Source: Janthinobacterium rivuli (GTDB lineage Bacteria > Pseudomonadota > Gammaproteobacteria > Burkholderiales > Burkholderiaceae_D). From it: DNA of 64,000 nucleotides. Every line of letters begins with the position of its first letter. Within the stretch, counting starts at the first letter, position 1. The position numbers and the translations under genes were made by a program. The notes under the pieces were generated by a model, which was not told the DNA's origin, did no database searches, and saw only the letters and a program-made list of their open reading frames with translations. Below are positions 62,361-64,000 of this stretch, in pieces. The DNA lies in assembly GCF_009208735.1 (NCBI RefSeq), contig NZ_WFLJ01000016.1, forward strand, positions 1-64,000. Direction: 5' to 3'.

Positions 62361-63425
62361 TTGGCGCTGTCCTCGTAAAATAGGGGAAATGCCGGAATCT
62401 TCCCTTGGCGGTGCTGTCTGACTCTGCATACCCACCACACAGGGAGCAGATCATGCGGCCAGCCGAATGGATCAGCTTTATCGCGCAGTTTGCGCAGTTG
62501 AACCGGCGCCAGCGGCAGGCGGGCATGGCCCTGCTGCATGGCAACACGCCACACGACGCGACCGTCGCGTTGCTGGAAAGCGTGGCGCAGTCGCGCTTGG
62601 CCTGCCCAGCCTGCCACTCGCCGCACCTGCATCGGCATGGCCATGCGCACGGCCTGCAGCGCTACCGCTGCGTGCCTTGCGGGCGCACCTTCAATGCCTT
62701 GACGGGCACGCCACTGGCCCGCCTGCGCCATAAGGCGTTGTGGCTCGATTATGCCGATTGCCTGCTCGATTCCCGGTCGGTACGCCAGGCGGCCAGCCAA
62801 TTGGGCGTGCACCGCAACACCACGTTTCGCTGGCGCCACCGCTTTTTATCGTTGGCAAAAACGGACCGGCCGCATGGCCTGCATGGCATCGCCGAGGCCG
62901 ACGAGCTATATGTGCTGGAATCGGAAAAGGGATCCAGGCAGATGACGCGTCCGGCCCGCCGCCGGGGCGGCCATGCGCAACGGCGCGGCATATCCAACGA
63001 GCAAGTCTGCATCCTGGTGGCGCGCGACCGCACGGGCCAGACCCTCGATTTCGTCACCGGCAAAGGCGCGCTGACCAAGGCGCAGCTGCACCGCTGTTTG
63101 TTGCCCATCATCGATAAGGATATCCTGCTGGTCACGGATGGCCATGCCGCCTACCGGGCGTTTGCCATGGAAGCGGGCCTCAGTCATCAGGCCGTCAACC
63201 TGCGCGCCGGCATCCGCGTGCGCGGTGCCGCGCATGTGCAGAACGTCAATGCGTATCATAGCCGCCTGCGCGAATGGTTAAGGCCGTTTCACGGCGTGGC
63301 CACGCGCTATCTGCCAAACTACCTGGGATGGCGCTGGATACTCGACGCCAAGCGCATCCGCTCACCCGAAACGTTATTGAAAGCAACGCTGGGAGCGTTC
63401 CCACATCTGACGGTGACATAGCCAA
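62361..63425. mobile_element. IS1595-type insertion sequence (approximate ends)
   Basis: TTGGCGCTGTC at 62361-62371 and GACATAGCCAA at 63415-63425 are imperfect inverted repeats (9 of 11) flanking the transposase gene. The right repeat includes the transposase stop codon, so the true ends may lie slightly further out. No target duplication was identified. The ends are provisional. Confidence 0.4.
62453..63421 (+). CDS. IS1595 family transposase
   Basis: A 322-residue transposase. An N-terminal zinc ribbon (CPACHSPHLHRHGHAHGLQRYRCVPCGRTFNALTGTPLARLR) is followed by an HTH-like helix (RSVRQAASQLGVHRNTTFRWRHRFL) and a DDE-type catalytic part with acidic residues in EADELYV, LVTDGHAAYRAF and the HVQNVNAYHSRLREWLRPFHGVATRYLPNYLGW block. 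It appears full length, with no frameshift. AGGGAG precedes the ATG at 62453. It lies between the receptor and fecR genes, on the opposite strand to both. Confidence 0.88.
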   Translation: MRPAEWISFIAQFAQLNRRQRQAGMALLHGNTPHDATVALLESVAQSRLACPACHSPHLHRHGHAHGLQRYRCVPCGRTFNALTGTPLARLRHKALWLDYADCLLDSRSVRQAASQLGVHRNTTFRWRHRFLSLAKTDRPHGLHGIAEADELYVLESEKGSRQMTRPARRRGGHAQRRGISNEQVCILVARDRTGQTLDFVTGKGALTKAQLHRCLLPIIDKDILLVTDGHAAYRAFAMEAGLSHQAVNLRAGIRVRGAAHVQNVNAYHSRLREWLRPFHGVATRYLPNYLGWRWILDAKRIRSPETLLKATLGAFPHLTVT

Positions 63426-63433
63426 TAATTTCT

Positions 63434-64000
63434 TCAGGCCGCCTCGACACTGATCCAGTAGCGCGTGCGGCGCGCCAGCCGGATCGGCAAGGCGCGTTGC
63501 AGCAAGAGCAGGATGTTGTCCGGGTCGTTCAATTGAAAAATGCCGTCCACGGGCAGGGCCGCCAGCGCGGGATCGCAGCGCAGCACGCCGTGGCGATAGC
63601 GCGCCACCTGTTCCAGTACCTCGCCCAGCGGCATGCGCTCGGCGATCAGCACGCCCCGCAACCACGCGTCCGCATACGGCGCCAGCGGTGACAAGGGGGA
63701 CACGGCGAGATCATCGAAACCGCCCTGCCGGCCCGCATCGACCCTGCGCAAGGCGCCTGGGGCCTGCGCTGGCTCGATCTCCACGGCGCCTTCGCTGACA
63801 CTCACCTGCGTGCGCGACGCCAGCACGCTGCCGCCCTGGCGCACGCTGAAGTGCGTGCCCAGCGCGCGCACGGCGCCATTGCTGCTGCGCACGAGGAACG
63901 GACGCGCCGGCACGGCCGCATCGTGCGCCGTGGCGACATGGATTTCCCCCGCGTGCAGCACGACCTGCCGCGCCGCGTCGTCAAAGCGCACGTCGATGGC
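63434..64000 (-). CDS. FecR-type anti-sigma/signal protein, 5' end outside window
   Basis: The open frame continues past 64000, so only the C-terminal 188 residues are seen. RFDDAARQVVLHAGEIHVATAHD and VRSSNGAVRALGTHFSVRQGGSVLASRTQVSVSEGAVEIEP are the FecR domain. The end, VDGIFQLNDPDNILLLLQRALPIRLARRTRYWISV, is the STN-interacting tail. It should relay ligand binding by the receptor at 59777 to a FecI-type sigma factor beyond the window. It is separated from that receptor by the transposase gene. Confidence 0.88.
   Translation of the reverse strand, partial: AIDVRFDDAARQVVLHAGEIHVATAHDAAVPARPFLVRSSNGAVRALGTHFSVRQGGSVLASRTQVSVSEGAVEIEPAQAPGALRRVDAGRQGGFDDLAVSPLSPLAPYADAWLRGVLIAERMPLGEVLEQVARYRHGVLRCDPALAALPVDGIFQLNDPDNILLLLQRALPIRLARRTRYWISVEAA

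Overview
The window is about 64 kb of a high-GC Gram-negative chromosome. It looks like an Oxalobacteraceae betaproteobacterium of the Janthinobacterium/Duganella/Massilia kind. This rests on codon use, two TonB receptors, MHYT/HD-GYP signalling, a FecR/TonB cassette, hmgA with DUF2783 and KptA. The genus is inferred, not proven. Genes are dense on both strands. I see no rRNA, tRNA or CRISPR array.

Layout: 1-1140 is AT-richer, with small hypothetical genes and a 148-bp MITE-like element. 1141-12836 holds ordinary transport and regulation genes: an RhtA-like exporter, cytochrome c, a chemoreceptor, an XRE-cupin/GNAT pair with a 39-bp dyad over the regulator start, a divergent LysR/YeiH pair, LysE, AraC, a CatA-like acetyltransferase and an MFS carrier. 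13004-16962 is an ECF sigma/NrsF module facing a DUF1223-cytochrome b-sulfite-oxidase-like operon. That operon is preceded by an exact GTAACC-N16-CGAA promoter, the motif described for Caulobacter SigF. 17094-21268 is a DUF4331-lipoprotein-TPR-HupE/UreJ operon of unknown function. Then come a decayed aldo/keto reductase, kptA and a TonB receptor.

25088-34185 is the most unusual region. Three consecutive genes encode related alpha-helical proteins, two with a central hydrophobic hairpin and one without. This fits a tripartite alpha-pore-forming toxin (Ahl/Smh/Mak/Hbl-like). They are followed by a secreted helical protein and a membrane protein with a C-terminal receiver-like domain. Converging on them is a two-gene unit: an 897-residue membrane-anchored fusion of polysaccharide deacetylase, caspase-like peptidase, EF-hand and TPR, plus an Imm22-like small protein.

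34491-39035 is a homogentisate operon (hmgA, DUF2783, FAD monooxygenase, MFS carrier) behind a 37-bp perfect palindrome. 39190-50000 holds msrA, an MBL-fold hydrolase, hemB, an acyltransferase, a two-component system, a DUF481 porin-like protein and a lipase-like lipoprotein. 51228-52553 is an Xre/ParS-RES toxin-antitoxin-like pair whose RES gene is frameshifted. 52565-57281 encodes a hybrid MHYT/PAS histidine kinase and an HD-GYP response regulator. The window ends with a siderophore receptor separated from its fecR gene by an IS1595-type transposase gene in the opposite orientation.

Four genes are broken: a plasmid-stabilization-like gene (2555-2934), the aldo/keto reductase (21387-22037), the RES toxin (51874-52553), and the fecR-receptor unit, which is interrupted between genes rather than within one.
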